A stretch of DNA of 64,000 nucleotides from Nitrospinae bacterium bin107 (GTDB taxonomy: Bacteria > UBA8248). The translations under genes and the position numbers were made by a program. Under the pieces are notes generated by a model, which made no database searches, had not been told where the DNA came from, and saw only the letters and a list, made by a program, of their open reading frames with translations. The stretch is taken from the NCBI GenBank assembly GCA_002238965.1, contig MPNJ01000015.1, positions 31,288 through 95,287 of the forward strand. Reading direction: 5' to 3'. Shown piece after piece: positions 33,716 through 43,022 of this stretch; position 1 is the stretch's first letter; the number at the start of each line of letters is the position of its first letter.

Positions 33716-33763
33716 GCCCCTCCCGGCTTCTTCCCTCCATGTGGGCCGGGAGGGGCGCTTTTT
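33716..33763 (+). terminator. Terminator of the capsid operon
   Basis: A perfect 12-bp stem (GCCCCTCCCGGC at 33716-33727 with GCCGGGAGGGGC at 33745-33756), loop of 17 bases, then GCTTTTTAT. Ends the plus-strand structural operon 110 bases after its last stop. The whole interval 33607-34194 otherwise holds only attR and no gene. Confidence 0.85.
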
Positions 33764-33765
33764 AT

Positions 33766-33780
33766 GTGGGCAGATTGTGG
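33766..33780 (+). promoter_or_regulatory. GTGGGCAGATTGTGG, possible integrase arm site (right)
   Basis: Exact 15-bp copy of 24450-24464, in the same orientation, 61 bases inside attR. A partial GTGGGC also lies at 33741. Confidence 0.45.
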
Positions 33781-33840
33781 TCTTAAGCGTGAGTATAATT
33801 TTATAAATACCTGATATAATGTAGGTTATAAATTCATCAT

Positions 33841-33859
33841 ATCCCCCTCAGCTCCACCA
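33841..33859 (+). other. attR core
   Basis: ATCCCCCTCAGCTCCACCA, identical to the tRNA-Ala 3' end at 24284-24302. Beyond it the sequence is ordinary chromosome. Confidence 0.92.
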
Positions 33860-34194
33860 ACAAATTCAATGACTTGGAAGGATTTTGTTTTTCGGTGAAT
33901 TTCTCCATGTCTGTTTTTCTGCCTGGCGCATCATAATTTCAAGATAAAAATTCAATCGTCGTAACCTGGGGTTTCTCCAGGGCTGAATGAAACCGAAAGC
34001 GGATTCATTGCAACACCTGTAGGTGCAGGCGGATACGGGTCGACGTTTGCGCCGATTTGGATGATGGCCGGGCACGTCCAATGGCGCCCTTGGTCATCGG
34101 GGCGATTGTTCAGGATATGGGTGGTCGCGTGGGCGGTGCGTGCGGGCGAAGTTCAGTCAGTGGCAAGGAGTGTTTTGATCGCAGGGGGTGTGCT

Positions 34195-35223
34195 TCAGTT
34201 CGAATTGCCCACATTGCCGTCATCGGGTGGCGTGATCGTTGCGGGCGTAAGCGCATCGAAGATGCCCGTAAAGCGTCCACTCGAGCCATCATCTTCGGCG
34301 AAATGAACATCGCTCGATCCGACCACGCGGCGGGGGTGGCCGTCGACGTCCGGTATGTTCGAGAACTGGCCGCGCCACGTCCCGGCGGAGGTCGTGATAT
34401 TGCGTTCGGAATGCGTGACGCTGATCGCGGTATCCTCGAATGCGCCCTTGGCATTGAAGGATGCGGAAAAGTACAGGTCGTAATCGGACGGCAACGATGC
34501 GGGATCGGGACTCCGCCAGGACAAGATCGGATAGAGGTGGCGGCCGGGTGAGGTCTCGATCGGCTCGAGACACCCGAGGCAACCGGTGATGCGCTTGCTG
34601 TCAAAGTCGGCGGTAAAAGCGATAACCCCCGCGAATTCAGTCATCTCGGAAGAACCGACCAACTCCTTGCCCCAGTCGCGGCCGTAGTTGTACGTGTAGA
34701 GGCCGCCAGCGCCGCCGATGTAGGTGGCCGTGCCGGTCAGGGGGAGGTCGGGCGGTCGGGCGGGGTCGAGTTCCGGGCCATCGACAAAGACGCCGCGCGT
34801 GGCATATTCGACGGCGTAATGGGGTGCGCCGGACGGATAGACGAGCCACCATCCGGCCGCGAGGTAGTCGGCAGGGTTGTCGTCATCCCAATCGACGACG
34901 GTGTAGAGCAGAATCCTGCCGTCGTAGTGGTTTTCCGTGAGCAGCCATTCGCGGCTGGTATGGCCGGGTTGCAAGGGCCGGGGGAGGTAAAGCCCCCATG
35001 AGGCTTGCTGATGCCTGACGGTATCGAGTGTGCGGGTGCGGCCTTCGTGGTAGCGCACGTCAACACTGAGGACGTTGTCGACGAAGGTCGTCTGCGTTCG
35101 AAACGGTTGGGGAGTGGGCATGAGTGCCGGCGCCGGGATGGGAGGCGGAGGGGAACCACCGCCGCCGACACAGCCGACGGTAAGCGAAAGTAATAAAAGA
35201 GCCATCAGTGAAAAGTGTCGCAT
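34195..35223 (-). CDS. TbpB-like surface lipoprotein
   Basis: A 342-residue lipoprotein; lipobox LTVGC with Cys18, then a glycine and proline linker (GGGGSPPPPIPAP). The mature part shows transferrin-binding-protein B-type barrel strands: LPLTGTATYIGGAGGLY, EFAGVIAFTADFDSKRITG and a last GRFTGIFDALTP. Such proteins reach the outer surface and bind metal-carrying or other ligands. No TonB receptor or Slam gene is next to it. Located directly behind attR but on normal chromosome. Confidence 0.75.
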   Translation of the reverse strand: MRHFSLMALLLLSLTVGCVGGGGSPPPPIPAPALMPTPQPFRTQTTFVDNVLSVDVRYHEGRTRTLDTVRHQQASWGLYLPRPLQPGHTSREWLLTENHYDGRILLYTVVDWDDDNPADYLAAGWWLVYPSGAPHYAVEYATRGVFVDGPELDPARPPDLPLTGTATYIGGAGGLYTYNYGRDWGKELVGSSEMTEFAGVIAFTADFDSKRITGCLGCLEPIETSPGRHLYPILSWRSPDPASLPSDYDLYFSASFNAKGAFEDTAISVTHSERNITTSAGTWRGQFSNIPDVDGHPRRVVGSSDVHFAEDDGSSGRFTGIFDALTPATITPPDDGNVGNSN

Positions 35224-35461
35224 GCAGGACTAAGTAAGATATGCGCCGGGAGATGTCAAGAAAAAATGCGCAGGGAGATTGCATGCTCTCACGCCGCGCG
35301 CTCCTCGCCGGGTGAGGCCAAATCCCGACGATTGACTCCCGTAGGCCCGAGTTTTTGCGGGCGCGCGCCAAAAGTGTTACTAATGTATCAAACCTGACAT
35401 GCTTGTTTGCCCATTGATAAGGGCATCTTTTCTTTTGATGACGAGGTAAGGATTCCATTCC

Positions 35462-36430
35462 ATGAATGACACTGAAAACTTTCATTTCGGTTATCTGCTG
35501 CCCACGCGCGGCGTCGTCGTGGCGGCGGCGGGCGAGGCGCCGGACACTGACCCCATTTTTTCACTGGCGAAAAGGGCCGAGAACCTCGGCCTCGATTCCG
35601 TCTGGCTCGGCGACAGCGTACTGGCCAAACCGCGCATGGAGAGTTTCACCACCTGGGCGGCGGTTCTCGCCTCGACCGAGCGCGTTCAGGTGGGCACGGC
35701 GGTGATGCTCGCGGCGCTCAGGCATCCGGTCATGCTCGCCCAGTCGATGAGCACGCTCGACTGCATGTTCCCCGGGCGCGTTCTCCCCGGTCTGGGCGTG
35801 GGACGCACGGACTTGAAGTTCGAGTTCGAAACCATCGGCGTGCCGATCAACGAGCGCGCGCGCAGGTTTTCCGAGACGGTGGAGATACTCAAGCTCCTGA
35901 TGCACGAATCACGAGCGGATTATGCGGGCAGGCATTTCTCCTTCGAGGGCGTGGCGCTCGAGCCGAGGCCCAAAACCCCCGGAGGCCCCCCTGTCTGGCT
36001 TTCGAGCAATCTGGTGGATTCGGGCCTGAAGCGTGTGGCGCGCTTCGCCGACGGCTGGATCACGAACTCCATCACGGCGGACCTCTACCGCAAGTGCTGG
36101 GAGAAGATACTCTCGTATTCCGATGAGTTCGGCAGAACCGAAGAAGTCGAGAAGATTCCCCAGTGCCTCTACGTGACGATGAACATCAATCCCGACGGAG
36201 CGAAGGCGGAAGCCCAGTGCGGTGAATTTCTCTCCAAGTACTACCACAAGAGCTTCGATGAAGTGCGCAAGCAGCTCCTCGTTCTTGCCGGAGATGGGGA
36301 CCGCGTGGAGGAAGATCTCAGATCGTATGCCGCGGAGGGAGCGCGCGTCTTCGTCGTTCGCTTCGCGGGCGGCGTCCAGGAAGAGCAACTGGAGAATTTC
36401 GTTTCCGAACTCTTGCCGAGGTTCAAGTAG
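35462..36430 (+). CDS. LLM-class flavin-dependent oxidoreductase (1 of 3)
   Basis: A 322-residue luciferase-like TIM-barrel protein that would use FMN or F420 to oxidise a small substrate. HFGYLLPTRGVVV opens the barrel, LGLDSVWLGDSVLAKPRME is the flavin-near loop, and LSTLDCMFPGRVLPGLGVG and FADGWITNS are family blocks. It shares the LLPTRGV and VWLGDSVLAKPR start with the gene at 43023. ATG 35462 has AAGGA upstream. The stop touches the next gene's start. Confidence 0.85.
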   Translation: MNDTENFHFGYLLPTRGVVVAAAGEAPDTDPIFSLAKRAENLGLDSVWLGDSVLAKPRMESFTTWAAVLASTERVQVGTAVMLAALRHPVMLAQSMSTLDCMFPGRVLPGLGVGRTDLKFEFETIGVPINERARRFSETVEILKLLMHESRADYAGRHFSFEGVALEPRPKTPGGPPVWLSSNLVDSGLKRVARFADGWITNSITADLYRKCWEKILSYSDEFGRTEEVEKIPQCLYVTMNINPDGAKAEAQCGEFLSKYYHKSFDEVRKQLLVLAGDGDRVEEDLRSYAAEGARVFVVRFAGGVQEEQLENFVSELLPRFK

Positions 36431-37615
36431 ATGGTCCTGGAGAACGGAACGGGAGCCTCCAAAGAAGAGATTAAGGGGAGGATAGCGGATGCGCGCGGCC
36501 TCATGCGCGAGGCGGGACTCGACGTTCTCCTTGTCATCGGACGCTCTTTTTACGACCGAATGGGGAGCCTGACCTACCTCACCAACCATTTTCCGCCGTT
36601 TCCGCCGGGAGCGTTCAGCGATACGGTTCGCGGCATGGGCCACGGTGTGCTCGTCCTGCCGATTGAGGATGAGCCGCTGCTCTTCGTGGATCACAGAAAC
36701 TATCGCGCAGAGATGGTGCACGTCGAAAACGTCCAGGTGGAGGCGAACATCTCCGCGGGCCTGGTGAATCAACTGGGGCGCCTGGGAGCCGAGGGCGCTC
36801 GGGTGGGCATCGCCGGAGAGGACATCATGCCGGCGACGATGTACATCGACCTCACCTCCGCGCTGCCCGATGCGCAATTCTCAAACGCGAACGCCCTGGT
36901 GGAGCAGCTTCGCGCGAGGAAGAGCGAAACCGAGGTCGCCTACTTGAAGCGCGCGGCGGAAATCGTCGAGGTGGGCTACGCCGCCATTTTCGATGCGGTT
37001 CGCCCCGGCGTGAGCGAGAGCGATCTTTGCGCCGAGGGCCACGCGGCGGGGATGCGCGCGGGGGCCGATTTCGTGCGCTACGTCCGCGTTCACAGCGGCC
37101 CGTGGGCGAGTTGGGGTTCGCGCTGGCCGCAGGCGACGCAGAGGAAGCTCGAGGCGGGCGACCTGATTCGCTTCGACTACGTGGGCGCGGTGGAAGGCTA
37201 CGGGTTCGACGTCAACCGCACCGCCGTCGTTCCGGGGAAGAAACTCGACAAGAGCGTGGAGGAGATGCTGGAGCTGACGGTCGCGACCTCGGAGGCGTCG
37301 ATGGGCGCGGTTCGCGCGGGCGCAAAGGCTTTAGACGTTCATGAGGCGGCGAGCCGGTTCCTGGACGACAACGCGAACGGGGCGGGGCAGTATCTCTTTC
37401 CCATGGCGGGGCACGGCATCGGCCTGGAAACCGTGGAGGCGCCCATCATCCGGCCCGATAACGCGATGATTCTCGAGCGCAACATGGTGCTCTGCGTGGA
37501 GCCGCAGTTCGTGCTACCCGAGGTGGGGGGCACGAACATCGAGCAGATGGTGCTTGTTGAGGATGATGGATGCGAACTCCTCACGACTACCACCACGCGC
37601 CCCTGGGCGGAGTGA
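36431..37615 (+). CDS. M24-family metallopeptidase (Xaa-Pro aminopeptidase-like)
   Basis: A 394-residue pita-bread peptidase. N-terminal creatinase-type domain, then the metal ligands: two Asp in FDYVGAVEGYGFDVNRTAVV, His in AGHGIGLETVE, Glu in LCVEPQFV and Glu in GTNIEQMVL. Family members cut after an N-terminal residue before proline, or hydrolyse creatine and related amides. ATG immediately follows the LLM stop, so the two genes are one operon and probably act on one substrate. Confidence 0.85.
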   Translation: MVLENGTGASKEEIKGRIADARGLMREAGLDVLLVIGRSFYDRMGSLTYLTNHFPPFPPGAFSDTVRGMGHGVLVLPIEDEPLLFVDHRNYRAEMVHVENVQVEANISAGLVNQLGRLGAEGARVGIAGEDIMPATMYIDLTSALPDAQFSNANALVEQLRARKSETEVAYLKRAAEIVEVGYAAIFDAVRPGVSESDLCAEGHAAGMRAGADFVRYVRVHSGPWASWGSRWPQATQRKLEAGDLIRFDYVGAVEGYGFDVNRTAVVPGKKLDKSVEEMLELTVATSEASMGAVRAGAKALDVHEAASRFLDDNANGAGQYLFPMAGHGIGLETVEAPIIRPDNAMILERNMVLCVEPQFVLPEVGGTNIEQMVLVEDDGCELLTTTTTRPWAE

Positions 37616-37768
37616 GTCAGGCGCCGCATGACGGGGGATGAAATCGCCGGATAAGCGGAAATCGGTTTCCATGCCCTCGTAATGCGCTTGTAATTTTCAT
37701 GTGAGACGCTTTTTGATGCGTTTGGCGGTTGTCCGCAAAAATCGCATCACCAAGGGGATGGATTTTTC

Positions 37769-39643
37769 ATGAAGCGATTCTTGAACCCGGTTGCGCTGCT
37801 GGCCATCGTCTGGTCCGTCATCCAGCTATACTGGGCCTTTTTCGGGATGCTTCACGTCTTCACCTCCAGGCCGCTCCACCTGAGCTTCGCGCTGGGCATC
37901 GTCTTTCTCACAAAACCGTTCCGCAAGGAAGGCCGCGTCGGCCCCGTCGATTATGTTCTTACTATTATCGCCATGGTCATCGCGCTGCTCTATCTGTATG
38001 AGTGGAACTTCCTGAACGAGCGCATCCGCGACGTGGATGAGGTGCCCACGCGCTATGTCTACTTGGGGTTGGCCTACATTCTCCTGACCGTCGAGGCTTC
38101 GCGTCGCTATCTCGGCTGGGGCGTCACCTCGGTGGCAGTCGTGGCGCTGGTCTATAATTTCCTGGGCCACCTGATTCCGGGCGCCCTGGGGCACCGCTTC
38201 ATCCTGTTGACCGAGTTCATCGAGTTCCAGATCCTGGGTGTCGAGGGCCTGCTGGGCGTTCCGCTGGGCGTGAGCGTGGAGGTCGTGTTCTATTTCGTGC
38301 TCTTCTCGGCGGCGCTCGAGGTCTCGGGCGGTGGGCGCATGTTCATCGATCTGGCCATCCGGCTCACCGGTGCATTCCGCGGCGGTCCGGCCAAGGCGGC
38401 GATAGTGAGCAGCAGCCTCATGGGAACCATCAGCGGGAGCGCGACAGCGAACGTCGTTGGAACCGGTATCTTCACCATCCCGCTTATGAAGCGCCTGGGC
38501 TTCGCCCCCCATTACGCGGGCGCGGTGGAAGCGGTGGCCTCAACGGGCGGGCAGCTCATGCCGCCGATTATGGGCGCGGGGGCCTTCATCCTGGCGGACA
38601 TGACGGGCACCCCTTACTTAAGGGTGGCGGGCGCGGCGGCCATTCCGGCCATCATTTATTACGTGTCGCTCTTCTTCATGGTGGATCTGGAGGCGAAGAA
38701 GCTGAACTTGAAGGGTCTGAGCAAAGACGAGATGCCGGAGCTCAAGAGCATCCTCTTGGAGCGCGGTCTTCTGCTATTCCCGATCATCCTGCTCCTGGGC
38801 TACATGATCGCCGGTTTCACTTTGATGTGGTCGGCCACTTCGGCGGCCATCGGCGTGGTGGTGCTCAGTTGGGTGCGCAAGTCGACCCGCATGGGACCTG
38901 AGAAAATAATCGAGGCGCTCGAGAAGGCCGGTCGCATGACGGTCCCCGTCGCGGTTCCCTGCGCCATCGCCGGCGTCGTGGTCGGCGTGGTGGACGATAC
39001 GGGCATCGGTCTCAAGTTCTCGGGCCTCATCGTCAACATTTCGAGCGGAATGATCCTGCCCGCGCTGGGACTGACGCTCATCGGCTGCGTCATCATGGGC
39101 ATGGGAATGCCGACGGCCGCCGCCTACATCATGGCGGGCACGCTTCTGGGGCCTGCGCTCTTCAAGCTCGGCCTCCCCGTTCTGGCGGCGCACATGTTCA
39201 TCTACTATTTCGCCATCCTCTCGATGCTCACGCCGCCTGTGGCGCTGTCGGCCTATGTCGCATCGGGCGTGGCCGACTCGGATTTGACCGCCACGGGCTG
39301 GAAGGCGTTTCAGCTCTCTTTGGCGGGATTTCTCATTCCCTTTGTGTTCGTATATAATCCCTCCATGCTTTTCATCGGCCCGCTCGGCGAGACGCTCTGG
39401 GTGTCGCTCACCTGCATTATCGGTGTGGCGGCCCTGGCGGCGGCGATCACCGGGCACATATCGATCCCCCTGGCGGCTTGGGAGAGGGCGGTTTTCTTTA
39501 TCTGTTGCTTGGGTCTGATCGTTCCCGAGAAGTTGACGGACGTCATCGGCTCCGTTTTGCTGGTCATTGTTTTCTGGCGCCATCTGGCGCGCGCGAAGAA
39601 AAGCGCACTCGACATGACTTCGGCGGATCCGGCTTCATCGTGA
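37769..39643 (+). CDS. TRAP transporter fused permease (TAXI type)
   Basis: A 624-residue membrane protein with about 17-18 helices, a fusion of the small (DctQ-like) and large (DctM-like) TRAP subunits. Large-subunit signatures: STGGQLMPPIMGAGAFI, GMGMPTAAAYIMAG and MLTPPVALSAYVASG. TRAP systems take up organic acids or other small anions with sodium or proton gradients. The partner binding protein is next. GGGATGG lies before ATG 37769. Confidence 0.92.
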   Translation: MKRFLNPVALLAIVWSVIQLYWAFFGMLHVFTSRPLHLSFALGIVFLTKPFRKEGRVGPVDYVLTIIAMVIALLYLYEWNFLNERIRDVDEVPTRYVYLGLAYILLTVEASRRYLGWGVTSVAVVALVYNFLGHLIPGALGHRFILLTEFIEFQILGVEGLLGVPLGVSVEVVFYFVLFSAALEVSGGGRMFIDLAIRLTGAFRGGPAKAAIVSSSLMGTISGSATANVVGTGIFTIPLMKRLGFAPHYAGAVEAVASTGGQLMPPIMGAGAFILADMTGTPYLRVAGAAAIPAIIYYVSLFFMVDLEAKKLNLKGLSKDEMPELKSILLERGLLLFPIILLLGYMIAGFTLMWSATSAAIGVVVLSWVRKSTRMGPEKIIEALEKAGRMTVPVAVPCAIAGVVVGVVDDTGIGLKFSGLIVNISSGMILPALGLTLIGCVIMGMGMPTAAAYIMAGTLLGPALFKLGLPVLAAHMFIYYFAILSMLTPPVALSAYVASGVADSDLTATGWKAFQLSLAGFLIPFVFVYNPSMLFIGPLGETLWVSLTCIIGVAALAAAITGHISIPLAAWERAVFFICCLGLIVPEKLTDVIGSVLLVIVFWRHLARAKKSALDMTSADPASS

Positions 39644-39698
39644 ACAACGCAATACAGATGGAACTATTCGTGGCATTTCCAACAGAGGAGTTTTCAAA

Positions 39699-40673
39699 AT
39701 GAAGCGCACATCCTGGAAAATGGTTTTCGTTCTTGCGGTAGCCATCGGCGCATTCGTGGCTGTTCAGGCCGAGGCGGCCCGCCTCACGATGGGCAGCTGG
39801 AAAAAAGGCAGCGGCTGGCACGTGTACTCGGCCACCATGGCGAACATCGTGAACAACGCGAAAGTGGGCGTTCAGATCGACGCCCTCTCCAAAGGCGGCG
39901 GCGTGGGCAACCCCAAGCTCGTCGGCACCGGCAAGTTCAACATGGGGCTCACCTTCAGCGTGGCGGCGGCCTGGGCGTATCAGGGCAAGGTGGCCTACGA
40001 GAAGCCCTACAAGAACCTGCGCGGGCTAGTAGGCGGCCTGGACCAGTACTACCTGGGCATCGTCACCACGAACCCCAAGGTGAACGGCATCCTGGACTTG
40101 AAGAAAGTGCCCGTGAACTACGTGACGGTTCCGCGCGGAGGGCTGGGCCAGTGGGCTACGCGTGCCATGCTCGGTGCGCACGGCATCACCTATGAGGGCA
40201 TCAAGAAAATGGGCGGTTCGGCCACGCACACCGGCTTCGGCGCCATCAAGAGCCGGATGAAGGACGGTCAGGCCGACATGCTGAGCCACACCGTGAACGC
40301 GGGCCACCCGGCGCTCACCTCGATCGCTGTTCAGAAAAAGCTGAAATTCTTAGGCATCGCCGATGAGTTCCGCAACAAGCTCTTGGGGATAGGCTTCCTG
40401 AAAGCCACCATGCCGGCCAACACCTTCCCGGGGCAGAAGAAGCCCAAGAAAACGTTCGGCTTCACCACGGCGGTCCTCGCCTCCACGGCGCTCAGCAACA
40501 AAGATGCGTACAATATCGTGAAGGCGTTGCTCGACAACGTGAAGGATCTGCGGGCGGGACATAAGGGTCTCAGGGGCTTCGACCCGGCCAAGACGGGCTG
40601 CAAGGAAGCGCAGATGGGTATTCCGTTCCACGACGGCGCGGCCCGCTACTGCAAGGAGAAGGGCTGGAATTAG
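39699..40673 (+). CDS. TAXI-family TRAP solute-binding protein
   Basis: A 324-residue periplasmic protein with a signal peptide (to about residue 25, ending AEA) and the TAXI layout: LTMGSWKKGSGWHVYSATMA, NMGLTFSVAAAWAYQG and KKMGGSATHTGFGAIKSRM. It would catch a substrate for the permease encoded just upstream. GAGGAG precedes ATG 39699. A strong hairpin follows 80 bases after the stop. Confidence 0.92.
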   Translation: MKRTSWKMVFVLAVAIGAFVAVQAEAARLTMGSWKKGSGWHVYSATMANIVNNAKVGVQIDALSKGGGVGNPKLVGTGKFNMGLTFSVAAAWAYQGKVAYEKPYKNLRGLVGGLDQYYLGIVTTNPKVNGILDLKKVPVNYVTVPRGGLGQWATRAMLGAHGITYEGIKKMGGSATHTGFGAIKSRMKDGQADMLSHTVNAGHPALTSIAVQKKLKFLGIADEFRNKLLGIGFLKATMPANTFPGQKKPKKTFGFTTAVLASTALSNKDAYNIVKALLDNVKDLRAGHKGLRGFDPAKTGCKEAQMGIPFHDGAARYCKEKGWN

Positions 40674-40756
40674 TTGAGCATCCAGGGGGCGGAAGAGTTC
40701 CGCCGCTTGAAGTAACAAGCAAGAAATAGAATCGAAACTGGTTGATGAAGGATTCA

Positions 40757-40789
40757 CTCCCGCCGTCCGTCTATGATGGACGGCGGGAG
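40757..40789 (+). terminator. Terminator-like hairpin after the TRAP genes
   Basis: CTCCCGCCGTCC at 40757-40768 pairs perfectly with GGACGGCGGGAG at 40778-40789, loop of nine bases, followed by CCTTCCATTTC, only moderately T-rich. Separates the TRAP genes from the cyclase/UbiD group. Confidence 0.6.
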
Positions 40790-40830
40790 CCTTCCATTTC
40801 AGAATTTGTTTGCTCCACTGGGGGAAAGCC

Positions 40831-41622
40831 ATGCCGTACCGCTTCGTCGATCTCTCGCTCACCGTCGACCCGGAGGACACCTACGTTCAGTTTCCGCGCG
40901 ATGAGATTTACGACAAGCCGGCTCCGGGCACGACCATCACCCCCATCGCGACGCTGGACGTGGACCACATCTGCAACTTCGGTTTCACTACCACCACGCA
41001 GAGTTACACGCATTACGACGCGCCCTATCACTTCTTTCACGACGGGTTGAAGAACGACGAGTTGCCGCTCGATCACGTATGCGGCGATGCCTGCGTGCTC
41101 AAGGTGCCGGGGAAGGGCAACTCCGAGTCCGTGACGGCGGAAGACCTCGAAGCCACTGGCGTCGATGTGCGCCCCGGCGACATCGCCATCGTCAGCACGG
41201 AATGGACCGACCGCATGTGGGGCTCGCGCGATTTCTGGGAAAACATGGTCTATCTCTCGACCGACGCGGCCGATTGGCTCATCGACAAGGGAATCAAGGC
41301 GCTCGTCCAGGATTTCATGACGTGCGACTCGCCGCTTTATCCCCCCGAAGAGCGCAAGTGGCCCGCACCGAACTGGAGCCCCAACCACATCAAGTTCCTG
41401 GAGCGCGGGATATGCCTCATCGAGTGGTGCACGAACATGGGCGCCATCCAGAAAGAGCGCGTCCTGCTCGTGACTGGCGCGGTGAAGCTCAAGGATACCG
41501 AGGGCGCCCCTGCGCGCGTCATCGCGGTCGAGTTCTGGGATGAGGAGCCGCCACGCGACGGCGCTCCTCCCCTGCCGCCGATTGAGAATCCCTATACGGA
41601 TCGCGGCTCCTGGACCAAATAA
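40831..41622 (+). CDS. Cyclase family protein (kynurenine formamidase-like)
   Basis: A 263-residue metal-dependent hydrolase of the cyclase family. FVDLSLTVDPEDTYV starts it and the metal-binding HYDAPYHFFHDG corresponds to the family's H-x-G-T-H-x-D-x-P-x-H motif. Relatives hydrolyse formamides, lactams or enol-lactones. ATG 40831 has GGGGGAAAG upstream. Ten bases precede the UbiD gene, so both are probably cotranscribed. Confidence 0.82.
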   Translation: MPYRFVDLSLTVDPEDTYVQFPRDEIYDKPAPGTTITPIATLDVDHICNFGFTTTTQSYTHYDAPYHFFHDGLKNDELPLDHVCGDACVLKVPGKGNSESVTAEDLEATGVDVRPGDIAIVSTEWTDRMWGSRDFWENMVYLSTDAADWLIDKGIKALVQDFMTCDSPLYPPEERKWPAPNWSPNHIKFLERGICLIEWCTNMGAIQKERVLLVTGAVKLKDTEGAPARVIAVEFWDEEPPRDGAPPLPPIENPYTDRGSWTK

Positions 41623-41632
41623 GGCGCGCGAT

Positions 41633-43015
41633 ATGGTAGATCAAAGCCTGCGCGGTTTCCTGAAGATGGTGGAGCGGAACCACCCCGAAGAACTCGTGCG
41701 CATCGCAGAACCCGTCGGCAGGGAGGACATCACGCCCACGGTGTTCGAGTTCGAGCGCGCGGGAAGATACCCCGTCATCATCTTCGAGCGCGTGGAGGGT
41801 TTCGAGGGTTCGGTCGTCACCAACATCGCGGGCAACCGGAGCCTCCTCGCGGCGTGTCTCGACGTGGAGCCGGGCGACTTGCCGACGGCGTATAAGGACC
41901 GCTGCCAGAATTACCTGCCCGTGGAGGTGGTGGACGACGCTCCCTGGCGCGAAGTCGTCATCGAAGAAGACGACGTGGACCTGAACAAACTGCCCATTCC
42001 CTTCCATTTTCCCGTAGATGCGGCCCCATACATCACGGCGGGCCAGATCGTGGCGCGAGACCCCGAGACTGGCGTGGACACCACCGGCTTTCACCGTTTG
42101 CAGCTCAAGGGGAAAAACAGGCTGGGCGTCTCCCTGCACTCTAGGCGGCGGATGTACCATTTCCATAAAAAGGCCGAAGACGCAGGCGAGGCCTTGCCGG
42201 CGGCGGTCGTCATCGGCATCCACCCGGTGCACTACATGGGTTCGATGGCCTATCACTACCCGCCGGGGGTGCGGAAGTACGAGATAATCGGCGCATTGTT
42301 CGGCGAACCTTATCGCGTCGCCAGATGCGGCACGGCGGACATCGAAGCCCCCGAGGGCGCGGAAATAGTACTCGAAGGTGAGATTCTGGCCGAAGTGCGT
42401 GAACCGGAAGGCCCCTTCGGCGAGTTCACCGGCTATGCGTCCTACCGCAGCACGCAGAACGTGTTCGTCGTCAAGCGCGTGCAGATGCGGGGCGACGCCA
42501 TGCTCCACAGCGTGGCCTCTGGCATGTCGGCGGATCATATTCTCATCTCCTGCGTGAGCCGCGAAGCGGAAATCCTGAACACGCTCAGGCGCAACCTGCC
42601 CGGCGTCTCCGCCGTGCATGTTCCTTCGAACACGGCGGGCGCATTGCTCGCCATCGTGCAGATGAACAAGACGGCCGAGGGCCAGCCCCAGCAGGCCATC
42701 ATGGCGGCGCTGGGAACCGAGTTCTATTGCAAGTGCGTAGTCGTGGTCGATGAGGACGTGGACATCTTCAATCTCTCGGACGTCGCCTGGGCGGTCATCA
42801 CGAGGACGCGCGCGGATAAGGACATCAACTTCATCCACGGTGCGATGGGCGCCATTCTGGACCCGACTTCGGACCCCGATACTCACACCCTCACGAAAGT
42901 GGGCATCGACGCCACCAAGCCCGCAGGACGCGACTTCGCGGAACGGCTCCATATTCCCGACGCGCAGCGAGAGCGCGTGCGCGGAATCCTCGCGAGCGCG
43001 GGCATTCACCTTTAG
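41633..43015 (+). CDS. UbiD-family decarboxylase (first copy)
   Basis: A 460-residue UbiD-type decarboxylase using prenylated FMN to remove or add a carboxyl on unsaturated or aromatic acids. DLNKLPIPFHFPVDAAPYIT, GFHRLQLKGKNRLGV and the acidic active-site segment EGPFGEFTGYASYR are typical. ATG 41633; stop lies seven bases before the next LLM gene. A UbiX prenyltransferase is not in the window and must be supplied elsewhere. Confidence 0.88.
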   Translation: MVDQSLRGFLKMVERNHPEELVRIAEPVGREDITPTVFEFERAGRYPVIIFERVEGFEGSVVTNIAGNRSLLAACLDVEPGDLPTAYKDRCQNYLPVEVVDDAPWREVVIEEDDVDLNKLPIPFHFPVDAAPYITAGQIVARDPETGVDTTGFHRLQLKGKNRLGVSLHSRRRMYHFHKKAEDAGEALPAAVVIGIHPVHYMGSMAYHYPPGVRKYEIIGALFGEPYRVARCGTADIEAPEGAEIVLEGEILAEVREPEGPFGEFTGYASYRSTQNVFVVKRVQMRGDAMLHSVASGMSADHILISCVSREAEILNTLRRNLPGVSAVHVPSNTAGALLAIVQMNKTAEGQPQQAIMAALGTEFYCKCVVVVDEDVDIFNLSDVAWAVITRTRADKDINFIHGAMGAILDPTSDPDTHTLTKVGIDATKPAGRDFAERLHIPDAQRERVRGILASAGIHL

Positions 43016-43022
43016 GCAAATA

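Larger units (their letters stand above)
24284..33859. mobile_element. Integrated capsid-forming phage satellite (cf-PICI-like), 9.6 kb
   Basis: Bounded by an identical 19-bp repeat (ATCCCCCTCAGCTCCACCA), the left copy being the 3' end of tRNA-Ala. Genes in order: integrase, AlpA-like regulator, small protein, then on the minus strand HNH and large terminase, then on the plus strand capsid, protease, two connector-region genes, gp10-like protein, portal and a small DNA-binding protein. No tail, tape measure, lysin, holin, replication or lysogeny repressor genes are seen. Capsid-forming phage-inducible islands, which make their own heads and borrow helper tails, have just such a set. A decayed prophage is the alternative, but all frames are intact and the att sites are perfect. 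Confidence 0.85.

Noticed and set aside
33572..33814. Open frame of 80 codons after the small DNA-binding gene
   Set aside because: Most of it is the terminator hairpin; composition is Arg/Pro-rich and it has no ribosome-binding site.
24284..33859. Complete temperate prophage
   Set aside because: No tail, lysis, replication or repressor genes and only 9.6 kb.
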